From assembly GCA_910589415.1 (NCBI GenBank), contig OU342633.1, positions 34,664,210 to 34,728,209 on the forward strand: a stretch of DNA of 64,000 nucleotides. Reading direction: 5' to 3'. This DNA comes from Malachius bipustulatus. Taxonomy: Eukaryota; Arthropoda; Insecta; Coleoptera; Melyridae. Every line of letters starts with the position of its first letter. The stretch's first letter is position 1. This document shows positions 26,490 to 39,800 of the stretch, one piece after another. The notes under the pieces are model-generated. The model was not told the DNA's origin, did not search any database, and worked only from the letters and a program-made list of their open reading frames with translations. A program made the position numbers and the translations under genes.

Positions 26490-26830
26490 AGGAAACTCCT
26501 GACCCTCAACAAAGGAAGTCTCAGAATGCTAACAGGATTCTTAACAGGTCATTGCAAGCTCAATGAACACCTGAGGAAACTTGGTATAGAAAAAGATGGC
26601 GTTTGCAGACTCTGCAGGGAAGAAAACGAGACGCCTCGTCACCTATTGATGAACTGCGAAGCACTAGAACGTGAAAGAAACGATGTTCTGGGCCAACACC
26701 AGCTCAACGGGGGGGCTTTTTGCCCGGCCTTGATCCCCTTCAAATCCTGAAATTCCTAAGGGAAGCGGAGTTGGAGAGGCTGCTTCTATCTGGTTTTGCA
26801 TATTTGCTCCTCAATTAGTCGCTTCTCTTT
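26490..26830 (+). pseudogene. LINE C-terminal fragment with CCHC-type motif
   Basis: Plus-strand frame reads MLTGFLTGHCKLNEHLRKLG then DGVCRLCREENETPRHLL and MNCEALERER. This is the typical region after the RNase H domain of I/LOA/R1-type LINEs, with Cys-x2-Cys...His...Cys. After a run of seven G at about 26709 the frame shifts, continuing as DPLQILKFLREAELERLL. No RT is attached. It may come from the same family as the RT fragments at 20.6 and 52 kb. Confidence 0.75.
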
Positions 26831-28633
26831 TACTCGGGAAGTCAGACGAAACGCTCCAAAGTTGATCTTGGAGAAACGGCGGCATTCACAAGTTATTAAA
26901 ATTGACTTCAAGAGCCATTTAAAAATAAACACGAGACGTCTGATGTTGGAAATCGAAAACACCGGAAGTGTGATATTAATTTGGTGATTAAAAACGAGAA
27001 AAGCACTTTCGTATTAATTGACCGAGTTAATTAGTTCTACCTTGTAGATATTAAAGATATTTTTAGGTATACTCACGTCAAAAAATAACTATGGCGTAGC
27101 TACTTCCTTTTAAAATGTAAGTAATTATTGCAGAAAAAAAACAAGAAGTTTGTTTCGCGAAGAAGGCATTGGTGCTTCAGGCATTCAGATTCTTCTACGC
27201 CTGAAGCAGCGATTCAGCCTTCTGTAAATGCTATTTTTACTTTTATTTGACAGGGCGAAGTGAGGCCCTCAAAAGAGCTTAACAAAACAATAACGAACCG
27301 AGAGCTGTAAGCGCGAGCAGATATCGTCACATTACCCCAGGCTGACCCAAGTGTGTTGTTGCTCTCGCTCGCAATGATTTGTTCTGCCAAGCCGTTCACT
27401 CGGGCAAGCGCTAGCATAAATGATTCACGCATATTCATTGATAAACGTGTGCTCCAATGTTCTAATTTTATTAATATTTAAATGTTGGTATGCTAATCAA
27501 TGAAATACTTGTGGTTGTGGTAGTTTCATTGCATCAACTTGTAAAATTAGGTACAACACACTTTCTACCCATTTTTTGTTATCACTTATTCATCAAAAAA
27601 TAAAATAAAGTAGCATGACATCCTGATAGTGGCAATTTGAACGTGTAAGAGCAAGAGGTCAGAGCCCAGCTGGCATGTTTCTCTCACACACTGACTATGA
27701 CGGTTCCATCTCTTCGCTTATTAGTGTTGGAATACATATTTCTTTCACTTACCTTTTATATCTTACACCGAGGTCTAGCGAGAGTGACGGATTCATATGT
27801 ACTGAGCCACGGTAGTGGCGCTAAGGTAGAAGCTACGTTAACCCTTTTAATATTAATTACACTCAATCCAGAGAATATGAAACATCTGTTTAAAATATTG
27901 TTTTATCAATTAATTGTATATTATATAGGGTGTGTCGACTCGATTTGGACAACTTCAAAAGGGATAAGAATCTCGTCAAGACAAAACCTTCTGGATTTTG
28001 ACCCTCGTTGCTGAAATACATAGTTTCGGTATTCGTAAAGTTTGCCCCCAATAAAGGATAGTTTTGGAAACCTCATATCTTCAGTTACACATTTCATATT
28101 GAAGTTCAATTTCTATCTCTCTTGGATCCAAAATGGTGGCATTCCCAGAATTCATGGGAAAAATTTAAACCATCACTTTGATCTTTGTTTTTTTCATGAT
28201 TTAATCCGTAATATTTCATCTTTAATCCTTTAATCTTGTGTAGGTATAAGTTACGTAACATATAAATTCTTTTACTATACATATATAAATATTTTACTTA
28301 AACTATAAATTATATACTTAAAACTTATTCCCACTTTATAAGAAATTGTGATCATAATTTCAATTCAAGATTGATTGAAAATTCCCAACGCATAATATTT
28401 GTTTATGTAAATACCCGTACCTGACTACATTATTATGTACATAAGAATTTTATACAAAAAGTGTAAATAGATTTAAATTAGCATATACATCATAATTCTG
28501 CAGTTTTAATAAATAACTTCGGTTAATTATGTAAGTACAATCTACGCATTCAAAGAAGCAATCAGTATGAGTACCACGTCAGTAAATTTCATAGTTCATA
28601 CCACAAGCACCATCTTAAAAGAGTTATGTAAAG

Positions 28634-28635
<2 letters not shown>

Positions 28636-28670
<35 letters not shown>
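28636..28670. repeat. (TTTA)n microsatellite
   Basis: About nine TTTA units, followed by AATGTTTCCAACGGGTCTGC. A tetranucleotide tail next to non-repetitive sequence may mark the end of a short retroposed element; the body was not identified. Confidence 0.7.
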
Positions 28671-28671
<1 letters not shown>

Positions 28672-28771
28672 TGTTTCCAACGGGTCTGCACCCATTAACA
28701 GGAAACTATAAACAGAGAAACAGTCCAGAATATTACCGCCAACATTTATGTTTAAATCTTAAATTAAATAA

Positions 28772-28915
28772 ACACAAATTAGAATAAAATCTACTTTCGC
28801 AAAAATATGCGCTCTTAAAATAATAAAAATTATGCGCTCTTATTGATCTGACGTCAGGTAAGATGTAAATCGTGCATTTTATTTTTGCGAAAGTAGATTT
28901 TATTCTAATTTGTGT
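28772..28915. repeat. MITE-like hairpin with 35-bp perfect inverted repeats
   Basis: 28772-28806 (ACACAAATTAGAATAAAATC ... GCAAAAAT) is the exact reverse complement of 28881-28915. The 74-bp loop contains two direct copies of TATGCGCTCTTA. No flanking target duplication is evident. Perfect arms suggest either a young element or recent arm conversion. Confidence 0.8.
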
Positions 28916-29389
28916 CATTTGCATACCAAGCGGAGAACTTGGACTGGATTTGCAGTAATAAACAAAAAAAAAAGAAATTGGCAGATGGCTTCAGAAAAGA
29001 AACAGGATCTTAACTGGAAAAATGTGTTTAAATCAGAGAACAACCAGTTTATTTCTTGCATTGGATGAGGAGACTATTTGGTGGCGGATGAGGTCATCTT
29101 TCACAACGACCTCTACATCGATACAGTTTTTAATATTTTTACTTTTATTTTTGATAGGTGGCATTTTTATGAAAGGTCAATTTTCCACTGAAAAATTCTA
29201 CATTTCCCAGAGAAAAATGTTACAAAACTCAACAACTCATTTGATGTTAAGCACTGAAAAACAACAACCACTGAAAAAGTGGCCGAAAATCGTCGAAATA
29301 AGAGCATTTCCTGCTAGCCGTTCCATCGTTATTCACATTGATACTCAACTCCATTCTGTTTAATTTGACATTTGACAGCTGTCACTTGT

Positions 29390-31070
29390 CGCTTATGTAA
29401 AAGATCACTTTAATAAGCTTGCTGCATCAAATCTAAATATTTAACGTTCCCACAAATAATACGACAGGACGATGAAGTCAAATCGTCAAATCTCATTTCT
29501 CATGCGACACTACAACATTTTCGAGCCTTCGATCTAAGCTTTGACGAGAAAGAACCTTCCAGATCCAGAACATTAAAAACTCCATTGTGTTCATTTGTCA
29601 TTTAACCGCTGTCACTTGTGACAGAACAATAAAAACGAGCTTTTTGTACGTTAAAACTCAATTGTATTCATTTGTCCTTTTACAGCTGTCACTTGTGTTG
29701 TGTATAGGATCAATTTTCTAAAAGATCGTAAACAAATTTAAAAAATGTATTTATCCTGCATGTAAAAGGACATTGAAGTCAAATCTCCTTTCTCATGGAA
29801 ACTGATCTTCGATCCTTCGGTCCAAGCGTGGACGCGAAAGAACCTTCCAGATCCAGAACATTAAAAGCTCCATTGTATTCATTTGTCATTTGACCACTGT
29901 CACTTGTGTGAAGGATTTGACATTGAAGTCAATTCTCCTTCCTCATGTGAAACTGGGACATTTTCGATCCTTCGATCCAAGCGTTGACGCGAAAGAACCT
30001 TCCAGGTTCAGAACAAAAAAACGAGCTTTTTCGACGTTAAAACTCAATTGTATTCATTTGCCCTTTGATCGCTGTCACTTCTGTGTATCTAAAACATGTA
30101 TTTTTTTCTAAAAGAATAAAGACAGGACATTGAAGTCAATTCTCCTTCCTCATGTGAAACTGGGACATTTTCGATCCTTCGATCCAAGCGTTGACGCGAA
30201 AGAACCTTCCAGGTTCAGAACAAAAAAACGAGCTTTTTCGACGTTAAAACTCAATTGTATTCATTTGCCCTTTGATCGCTGTCACTTCTGTGTATCTAAA
30301 ACATGTATTTTTTTCTAAAAGAATAAAGACAGGACATTGAAGTCAAATCTCCTTCCTCGTGTGAAACTGGGACATTTGGGATGCTTAGATCCCAGCGTTG
30401 ACGCGAAAGAACCTTCAAGATCTAGAACATTAAAAAAAAGTATTTTCTACGTTAAAACTTTCATTTTATTCATTTAACATTTGACCGCTGTGACTTGTGC
30501 GAAGGATCAATTTTCTAAGAGGACATAAACAAATCTATAAAAAATTCCAGTAAAAGATAACGACAGGACATTGAAGTATAATCTCCTTCCTCATATGTGA
30601 AACTGAGACATTTTCGATCCTTCGATCCAAGCTTTGACGCGAAAGAACCTTCAAGGTTCAGAACATTAAAAATTAGCATTTCCTACGTTAAAACTTTCAT
30701 TGTATTCATTTGACATTTGACAGCTGTCACTTGCGTTTGTAGGATCAATTTTCTAAGAGGACATAAACAAATTAAAAAAAAAACCTAGTAAAAGAGAACG
30801 ACAGGGACTTGAAGTCAAATCTCCTTCCTCATGTGAAACTGGGACATTTTCGATCCTTCGATTTGAGCGTCGTGGCGAAAGAGTTTTCTAGATCTAGAAA
30901 AACGAACATTCTCGACGTCAATGTTTTTATGCTAAACGTTAGTAGACGTTTGATCAGTGAACTACCCTGCCACCCTCAACTCCATTGTTTTAATTTGACA
31001 TTTGTCAGCTATGGGTAGTCAAATACATCAAAAAGGAAAACGACAGGACATGGACAAACGTTGATGAGAA
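29390..31070. repeat. 207-240-bp tandem repeat, seven to eight units, two of them identical
   Basis: The landmark GACAGGACATTGAAGTCAAA recurs at about 29466, 29769, 29919, 30126, 30333, 30567, 30806 and 31047. The units 29919-30125 and 30126-30332 (207 bp each) appear identical base for base. Others show 230-240-bp spacing and substitutions. Shared blocks: CTTCCTCATGTGAAACTGGG, CGATCCTTCGATCCAAGCG, GACGCGAAAGAACCTTCCAG, and CATTTGACAGCTGTCACTTG. The open frames in it repeat in parallel and are not genes. Confidence 0.88.
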
Positions 31071-32610
31071 AGAGGTTTCCAGATATTTTAATATTCCAGA
31101 GATGACTCCAAGTCTTTCTGTTATCTTGTTTTCTTCTCTGAATGACTCATTCTTCAGATTGTCATGATCATGTCAGTAACCTCAAATCAATTTTTATAAA
31201 TTATTCATTTGACAGCTGTCATCTTGGTGAAACATCGATTCTTCAAACTATCTGCGAGAGACCCTGAACTCGCTCGTTATATTTATAACTTTACTTCAAT
31301 TTTTGTCTTTGAACTTTCTATCCAAATCTCTATGTTGGAAGAACGCCCAAAAAAGCAGTATCTGAAAACCCTGTTCACACCGAGTGTTTCATTTTCGAAA
31401 TTTTAACGTTTGTATATGCTCTCAATTTTGGTAAACGTCAAATTTATGTCGTCAAAAGGAGCTGTCTTAATGCAAAACAGTGCGAAGGTTAAAAACCAAA
31501 TCAGAAGAGAATAAGAAAATTTCGAAATTTGACAGCAAGTACCTACTTAACAGTCTGAAACGCCATTTTTTCCTCTGCTAGTTCAAAAAGAAAGATTTTA
31601 TGACTATCAACCTTATAAAAAAATTGCTTAAAATAGAATTTTTTATGTTTCAATTCTTCAATTTCTTCACTATGATTTCCACAAATTAATTTTTTGAAAA
31701 TTTTGATATTTGACACTACCAAAATTTCATGAAAGTTAAACAATATTATTATATTATAGATTATATTATAGATTGTTTTTCAACAATCGGATTGCTGTAA
31801 TTGATATAATAATTTATTATTATTCAATTTGTTTCATGAAAGTTGTAAAAAAAAATAAAAAAAATGTATCTTACATCTTAGACACACTTTTTCTTGGCTG
31901 GTTCAGAAGCACCGATCACGATCATCGTGAGCTTCTGTGTTCACGATTTTGAAAATCGTAAAAAAATGACCTAACTCTTCCGTTTCTACACCGTTCTTTC
32001 TACGATGTTCCAAATTCAATTTTGTAAAATTTCCCAAAACCTATTTCTACTTGAATGGTCAATTTTACTTACAAGATGTTCTAGAGTATACAGTACAAAA
32101 CATCAAGGAAAATTACCCTTACTAACAAGGAAAATCACCCTTGTTAGGACATCTGCACACCCTTTGGTCATTATGAAGGATAAATTAAGCCCAGTTTTTC
32201 ACCTTTTGATGTCCAAAGTTTCTTATAATCCCGCACATTTCAATACCTCTCCAAAGCAAGCTCAAAAGAGCACATTTTTCTAAAAACTAGTGAGTTTTCT
32301 TCATAATCTCTCGAAGAATTGCAACACTTTTTTGTGTCATTTGGGTTAGTATCACAATCCTCCAAAATATATCACTTTTTCCTGCGTTATGGACTCCAGA
32401 CACCATTTTTACAACAACACCTGGAGCAAAACTGGGAAAACTGTTCTTCAATCAACATTTTTTTACTGAAGGTTTCGGGCCTATTTCTTTAAATAATTAT
32501 TATTATTAGTGAATATAAAAAGAGCTCCCCAGACTCTATGAACATGTTTTTCCAGTCAAAAAACTACACTGGAGTAGTCAAAAACAAGCGGCGAAAATAT
32601 GGAAAAAGTC

Positions 32611-32616
32611 TTTATT
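32611..32616 (-). promoter_or_regulatory. Candidate poly(A) signal of gene C
   Basis: AATAAA on the minus strand, about 150 nt after the stop codon of gene C; the nearest canonical hexamer in the right orientation. Confidence 0.45.
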
Positions 32617-32767
32617 AAAACACATAATATGAAAAATAATCATACACGTTCATAACTTATCAACTATTAATAATATCATAACAAAAATCACAATACAGGG
32701 TGTTGCAGCTTAGTCTACACCTCCAAATTCATTTTCGAACCGTGATCAATAAAAGAAATCATGGAAG

Positions 32768-35248
32768 CTAGAACTGGTAGAAGGAAGTGTCAAAATTCTT
32801 GTCTCGCATATTGTCGTCGATCCAGTCTCTGAAGGAGGACACGTCTGAGTAGACTCCGGGCACGTCTGGGTCCCCGCACCTGATGCCCCAGGAGACAATT
32901 CCGGCGTGTTGGTACCGCTCTGGCTCACCTGGAATCGGGCAGACCAGGGGACTACCTCCGTCACCCTTGCACGTGTCTTTACCTGGAAGAAAAATTAAAA
33001 TTATAAAATCTCCCTTTGCAAAAGTCTACGAAGAGTGTCAAATTGAAGCAAATTGTTGCAGTAAAATCAAAAGTGAAATGTTGTGGAGAAAAAAAGGTCC
33101 TAGCTCGCCTGGCATTACCAAATCTGATGAAGAGCACTACGATTCTTCTTGTTCAATCGTAAGAAGTCCAAAAATATCAGAATGGAATCTTTTTCTTCCC
33201 TGTTTTGTGCTCTTTGAGGAGGAGGTCCGATTTGATTCCTGGTTGGGGTGATACTCTTGACTAATTAATTCGACTCCATGTGGTCTAGAGGTTGTTCTTT
33301 TTATCGACCTCTTCTCGTACAAGAGAGGAAGAGGGAAGGAGAAAAGTTATGTGATCCAAGCTATTATTCCAGTAATTTTTTCTGTCTTCATTGGCTTACT
33401 ACCTTGACCCTGATCCGTTTTGAGCTGTTATTTTAAAACCTTTAATCATTTTTGATTTTATCATCAACTCCACTTCCTTTTCTTTCCCATTCACTAGCAA
33501 GGCTCCAAGTGTCATTAGATGTTGTTCAGGGCATATAATTAGCCTCATTAATAATTTATAGCAGACAAATTAACATACTAAAAACTCACCTTCTTCCCCT
33601 CCAGCACAGATGAAGCTCTTATGCAGCTCGAAGAACTCTCCAAGCCTGGTCTTCCTCAGCTGCATCTGGCACTTATCCCTATCTATGACGGGCAAGTCGA
33701 TCTTTTTCATGATCACCTGATAGTCTCCTTCTTTCCCGAAAGAGTCCTTCCCCCATCCAGTGGCGAAGCACCGCTCCCCATCGAAAATCGTGTCTTTCTC
33801 CGGCAGACAAACCACGTCCACGTTATCTGCGATATCGACTGGAGAATCCAGGAAGAGGATCGCGATGTCGTTGTAGAGGGCGCCTGCGTAGTACTGGGGA
33901 TGGACCACGTATTCCTGGACGTCGCGGTCTTGGTGAGCGAAGAGCTCGTTCTTAGTCTGAGTGTCCCATTCACCAGCTCTGATCTGGAAGATTAAAAACC
34001 ACGTTAGTGTTATTATGGTTGTGACTATTTGCAGAAATAATAAAAAAGTAGCAAAAGAGACTCACCTTAAACTTCTTATTCTTTCCATTGACGCAATGCG
34101 CGGCTGTTATGGCAACTTGAGGGTGGATCAAGGCGCCTCCGCATTGGTAGACGTTCTGTTTCTGGGGTTTGTTATTGATGGATTCTTCGCGGAGCACAGC
34201 GACCATCCAGGGGAACTCCCCGTATTCAGCTTCGTTGTCTTCGTCGCCGGTAATGCGGAAACCGATCCCGTCCGGATTTCTATAACCGCACCCGCTCTTT
34301 TTTACCGGTGGTGGGGTTGGGGTTCGAGGTCTGTCAGTCACGTCATCCTCACCGCAGCAAACGTCGATGTAACTTGGACATGGACCTTCGTTTATCCTGT
34401 AAAAAGCTTGAGATAACAAGGAGCTGAGCGATTATTATACGACTTGCAATAATTGCTCCTCATTGTCGGTGCTAAGATAATGATACCACCTAGTGTTAGT
34501 TGCAGGTTGTAGGTTATTAAAAGTGGAAGTAGCAAGTTAGAATTAAGAAGTAATGTGATTATTTTATTTACCGGGATTAATGTATATGTGAAAATGAAAA
34601 CACTCGTCTATCACTCACGTTGCAGTAGTTTAGCAGCATAATTAAGTTGGGTTATGTTTATTGATTAGATATGACAACACCGCTTCTATTCAACATAATA
34701 CGTTACTGTGACATAGATTGAAGAATGTTAGGTTATAGTCATCGTTAAAATATCTGGTAGCGTGGCTCTTCCGATAGAGTCAAAAGAAATTGTCCCGTGA
34801 CGTCATCAGTTAAAACAGCTGATTCCGGTGCATTATAAGCAGAAATTGTGCCCGATTTAAAAAATATCAATTGCTCAAAAAATCAGACATACCTTATATC
34901 AATAATTCCTTCTCCGTTGGTATTAACAGTTCCATTATTGCATAAATAATACGGTACGCACGTGCATGACCCGACACCAGGTATTCCCCCGCCGCCGACT
35001 CCTGGAATTCCCCCGCCGTTATTGCCGTTATTGCCGTTATTGCCGTTGTTTCCGAAATTACCCTGGATTGGGTCAATATTTGGTGTATCTACGACGGGAT
35101 CTAGAGGCGAAAAATTATCATTATTGTTCACGTCTTCTGGCGGCTTGCCGAAGACATCTCCGATCAAATCCTCCACGTTGGATCCTTGAGCTTGTTGAGC
35201 TGACGCGGTGTACAGAGCGAAGGTGAGCAGGAGTAATCTTAGCAACAT
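32768..35248 (-). CDS. Gene C: clip-domain serine protease homolog (S195G), 431 aa, four exons
   Basis: Exons: 34893-35248, 34066-34396, 33590-33983, 32768-32982; total 1296 nt with phases 2,0,1. ATG is at 35248 with a clear signal peptide ([18 protein letters not shown]). The pre-CLIP region carries an Asn-Asn-Gly repeat and GGGIPGVG repeats. CLIP cysteines are [10 protein letters not shown] and [12 protein letters not shown]1 domain: AAHC (His), YNDIAIL (Asp), [10 protein letters not shown] (Ser replaced by Gly). The pocket Asp and Gly residues are retained; SWGIRCG carries an Arg where A, B, D and E have Gly. This is the most compact gene (2.5 kb). It lacks the intron after GWGKDSFG. The intron following the His exon lies seven codons further on (after NGKNKKFK, phase 0 instead of phase 2), and the last intron cuts before KDTCKGDGG rather than after DTCK/T. 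Likely a secreted pseudoprotease of the PPAF-II type (inferred). Confidence 0.92.
35016..35055 (-). repeat. In-frame microsatellite in gene C exon 1 (Asn-Asn-Gly repeat)
   Basis: A nine-base unit (AATAACGGC on the coding strand) is repeated about four times within the pre-CLIP segment, giving a run of NNG triplets. The unit length is a multiple of three, so length changes keep the frame. Confidence 0.85.
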
Positions 35249-35849
35249 TGTAGAATCGTCCTAGAAAGAGGAAAGTTTATTATTATTATATGTTCGTTTT
35301 CACAGAAATTGCATTACTAAGACTAAGAAGATAAATAATAAGTGGAGAAAAAACCTTTTGTACTTGTTGATATTTTTAACTTAGAAGGAATAACTATTTG
35401 CAAGAGCAGCTTGCGCATGCAAGAGATATGATAAGACTTATCTTCGCAGCAGTTTAAACTCAAGTTCACGACCCTAATCAATAAGCAAGCTTTCATTAAA
35501 TAATTTTTATTTTGACATGACTAGGTACTTCTTGTTGTCTTATCTTGACACAGCAAACAAGGACTTGGAAACAAGTCAAGGGACCGGCATTGAAGTGAAT
35601 GACGATCGCCTGTAAAATAAATATTCTGCGGATCCGCTTCCCCTGAAAAATGTGTAGAGAAAAGAGTATGCGCCCGAGACACATCAATTCCCAGGTCCTT
35701 ATAAATAATCGATTTTTTAATAAAAACTGTTATAAAGAGACGTATTGATAAATTAATCAAGTTAGTGCGCAATAAAGCATAGAATGCTTTTCTACAGATC
35801 TTTTATTCAAAAAATTAAAAAACAAGAGAAAATATTCCTTCCTAATTCC

Positions 35850-36850
35850 TAAAAGGGAAAAACAGGAACAGGAGGAACTTCGCAGTTTCCTTCAGATAGC
35901 TCCAGGAGGGAGAACGGTTTCATTGAAGCAGAACCTTTCTTTACCGACATGGGAAGAACTGATGGGGAGTACATTTTATCTGCGATCAGCCACAAAGACC
36001 AAGCATTATAAGCAAAAGTAAACGCCATCATACAAGCAGCAAGAATGGAAGAGGCAATAGTGGAAATATACAAGTACAAGCAAAAGGGCTAGAGTCCGAG
36101 GTGCTGGAGAGGCTGATCAAGGAAAACTTCTCTGGACCTTCTATGAAGAAGCTATATTAAGGAATGAACTCAAAAATGTGTAGAGAAAAATTTTGTCATG
36201 CTGCAGACATGCAAGACTGTTCATAACCCGTTCTCGGATGACGTGTTTGCTAGCCATTGTTGACCTTTGCTAGGGGGGGTTGATGATCCCAATTAATCTT
36301 TTGGCAGAGAGAGTAATACACAGAGCCGGTTACATATCAGAGAGAGAAATAGAGAGAGAGAGAATGGATACGTAATAAGCAAGGGAAAATCTGATTCCAT
36401 ATGGCAGAAATTCTCACATTTGGACATAGGTGCTTTTCAAAGTACCTGCAAAGGGTGGGAAAAGTGACTGGTAGTGCTTGTATCTTTGGAGGCTCGGAGG
36501 TAGATAACACTCAACACAAGTCCTCAGCAAGGGGTTCAAAAATTTGGGAATGAGACTGATCCTGAAACGAATGATAGATATAAGCGGCTATAATGAGTAC
36601 AAATGATTAAACGGGAGAGGGGGCACAACAAGTGAAACGCAGATTCTTCAAGAGAAGAGAAAAGAGAAAAAGGGAAAGGCATAAAAGAAAGAACAGGAAG
36701 AATAACAAGGAGAATAATAAAACAAGGAAACTAAAACACTCCACAGCCGATCCTTACGCAGCAGGCGGCACTAACCTGGACGACAACTCAAGCCCGGGGT
36801 CCAAAAAAGGAATCTGCATGCCAATATCAATATAGGTAATCAAACTGAAT
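35850..36850 (+). pseudogene. Probable decayed non-LTR retrotransposon fragment
   Basis: The plus strand is purine-rich with coding-like stretches broken by stops: NAIIQAARMEEAIVEIYKYK (about 36026-36085) and, about 36415-36515, FGHRCFSKYLQRVGKVTGSA then CIFGGSEVDNTQH. The latter resembles the C-terminal LINE region (GHG-CF-KYL-R-G...C...C...H) of R1-like elements. A strongly basic stretch follows (36632-36750). No RT domain is recognisable and the assignment is tentative. Confidence 0.4.
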
Positions 36851-39800
36851 CCGAGGCAGCTTGAACTATTAGTTGGAGTGCGCACCAGTCACAACAACGA
36901 ACGGCCACTTACAACTTGTGGAGGGGGTGGGGGGGCAATCCGATCGGTCAAAAGTGGAAGAGGAAGAGACGATGAGGATTTTTATCATGATACAGGTGTA
37001 TGCGTTGCATTACAAGAGGAAGAAATGGGGGTCCTGTCCTGGAAAGACCTCCTGGCTTTTATTAAAAAGGTCGAAATGGGCCCTTGGTGACCTAGTCGCT
37101 TGGAATAACACCTTCCTCCATAGTTCTGTCATACCATGACCTAACCTGAATTTCTGTTAGAGGATTTCTATGCTTCCAGTTTGTGTTAACTGTTTGCTTG
37201 ACGATGATAATTTATATAAAAAAATTATGATAAAGAATAATTTTTTAAGATATCAGCATGTCAAATAAAAATTTTTGAAAGCTTTTTTGATTTCAGGCTG
37301 TTTTGATATTGAAAATAATGAAATAATTTTGTAGTTGATTGATGGAACAGATTTTTTAAGAGCGTTTTTTTCGAAAACTGCTCATTCTATCGCGATGCAA
37401 CAAGAGGAGCTATTTGTAGATTTTTTGTTTTTTTTCCTCACACGCTATCAAGACTCAAAAAAATTTCGCACAAGTTAGAATCATTAAAGCAAGCAGACCA
37501 AATTGGGAATAAAAATGAAAATACCGAAAAAAATTATAAACGATTATTTCAAAGTAACTGCTCATTTTTGCGTTTAAAAAATGTGCTAGCAGCTTGTGGC
37601 ATTAATAATCCCCCTCCTCTCCGAGTTTTTTGCTCATTATTTCATTGCATTAATAATTAATGATACATTGCTAGGTCGTTATGTATATTCTTTCTGGTAT
37701 TCTGGTAAAACCTGTATAAAGACTGCAACAAGTTGTACCTATTCGAAGAAGCAAGAAAGCAAGAAATAAACGCTAACGCTGTAATTAAGCAAGGATACGA
37801 AATAATAACAACGACGGGTAACTCCGATTTGTACTTCAAGTCATGGGACTTCCACGCAATAAAATCCCAGGTCATTTGCTCAACTGAGATCAAGACAAAC
37901 AAATAGATTGTACCTACCTGTCTACTTAAGGTAAGTCTACAATAATAATTATTTATGAACCCATCACCATAATACAAATTGAATTTTAATTAATACCAAT
38001 TACATCATTAAATACATATTATTGATGACTCGATATTTACATAAACACATATTTACATCACTTACCTTAAACTTAATGATGAATTATTGTCGATCACTTT
38101 AGATTCAAATTTGAATAATAATAATTATTAAAATTAACGTCCAGTCAAGTCAAGTCAAGTTGAGCGAAATCACAGCACTGGCACTGGCACTGACACTTCT
38201 AAACTAAGTATTAACTATGCAAACACCAAACACCAACAACACCAACACCATCACCATCACCATGAAACGAACACGTAGATCTTGGATGTATTTTTGAGAT
38301 CACCTTGTTTGAGACCACTGGTCAAACCGCGTCTGATTTAATAAAGCTCGGCTCGGGGGAATTCATAATCCAAAGGCTATCTCTCTTTCCACCTATCAGA
38401 AGCGGTGGGGATTTGATGATAATAATTTACGGATAAACCTTTTACTGTTATTAAAAATACAAACGCGCTGTATTTTCCATGTTTTGGTGTCTGGCCTTTC
38501 TCTGGAGTCCATTGACGTCACTGGGACTCGGAATTAAAAAGTTGTTGATAAAGGCGTTAATTGCCGATACCGTTTATTACGACAACCTGTTCTTGAAGAA
38601 AAATTATGATTCGATTCTAGTTTTCCCAGTAACAAAGGAATTCGAGCCTTGTAAATTATATTAATTGCTTCAGAAGGTTACGGGACCTCTAACATCAGCA
38701 AAAAAGTTGTGGGTTCTTGTAAAGCAAGTCGTGTTTCTCAGAGACCATTGAAGTTGGAGATAAAAAACCAGTCCCAAGACAATTCAGGAAATTTTCTCAA
38801 AATGGGCGGTCGTTTTACTCATTCTGGTCTTCAGACACTTTTTGATGCAAAATTTCTAGCTACTTCCTCACCGTCAGGGTCAGATGAAACCTACCACATT
38901 TCCGCCAACAAAAAAATGTATCTTCGATTAAAGTCAATCAATTGAAAGCGTTCCAGTATCTCAAGCTGATAGGACGTCATCTTGGTCATTAGTCAAGAGC
39001 TCTCGAAGAAAGAGCGAGAACGTAACAAATACACAGAAAAATACCCTTTGAAAAAACAATATTTAGTTATTCCGTAGGTGATGAGAAAAAACAATGGAGA
39101 AGAAACAACGCCAAAAAATGTTATTTATTGTGTGTTCATTTATTTTACTACAAGAACTTTGGCGAAGAGTTAATTGGCATCTGAATTCTGAAACTTTGAG
39201 TGTTTCCTTTCCATAAGAATGTGTCTTATGGCAAGAAGATCGTTGTATTCAAAGTTTCTCAGATAGGATCGAATTTCTTGGAAGCGGTGATATGCTGTAG
39301 TAAAAATGGCGTGGTCTTGATCCGCTACTATCTTCTCACGTTGGAGAGTTATGGGAAGGCGACTTATTCCATCATATTCGTGTTATCGGTTTTAGCAAGT
39401 TTTGACATGCTCTGTTCTAGTACTTACAGGTAGAAGAGATGTTAAATGCTCGGTCTCTTTGTCAAATTAGTTCAAATCACCATGAACTATCTGACCTGAC
39501 TCCAGAACATTTTCTCCCATACTGGGTTCACTCACCGGCACCTTCTATTTCTTCATTTTTTCTTCTCGATCTTTGGCATATTTCTGAAATAGACTTTCTT
39601 TCTTATGGTAGATTCTCAAAAAAATGCATCTAGATTTTTGGAGAAGATGAAAGTATTCTTGGTAGAGTTGCCAAAAAGTTGTGGCGGTTCTTTTAAAGCA
39701 AGTCCAGACTTCATCTTTCTACTTGAACTTGAAGAATGAAAAACTAGATCCAAAACAAATCAGAAAGTTTCTCAGGGTGTCAGCCGAATTATGGTCTATT

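Larger units (their letters stand above)
23341..32767. other. Intergenic spacer between genes B and C, repeat-filled
   Basis: The left end is the 5' flank of gene B. The spacer holds a large inverted repeat (24443-26456), a LINE C-terminal fragment (26490-26830), an AT-rich segment without recognisable content (26830-28620), a TTTA microsatellite, a 35-bp-arm hairpin and a ~207-240-bp tandem array (29390-31070). No cSPH exon or other gene was found. Several frames of 60-110 codons lack any motif. Confidence 0.5.

Noticed and set aside
29022..29363. 113-codon frame with a hydrophobic stretch
   Set aside because: No signal-peptide context, homolog or repeat support; hydrophobicity follows from T-rich DNA.
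29890..30318. Two identical peptides in tandem frames
   Set aside because: They are successive units of the 207-bp repeat, not a gene with internal repeats; stops and frame changes occur in the other units.
33961..34416. 151-codon plus-strand frame over gene C
   Set aside because: Antisense shadow of gene C exon 2; the opposite strand encodes the CLIP/S1 domains with conserved cysteines.
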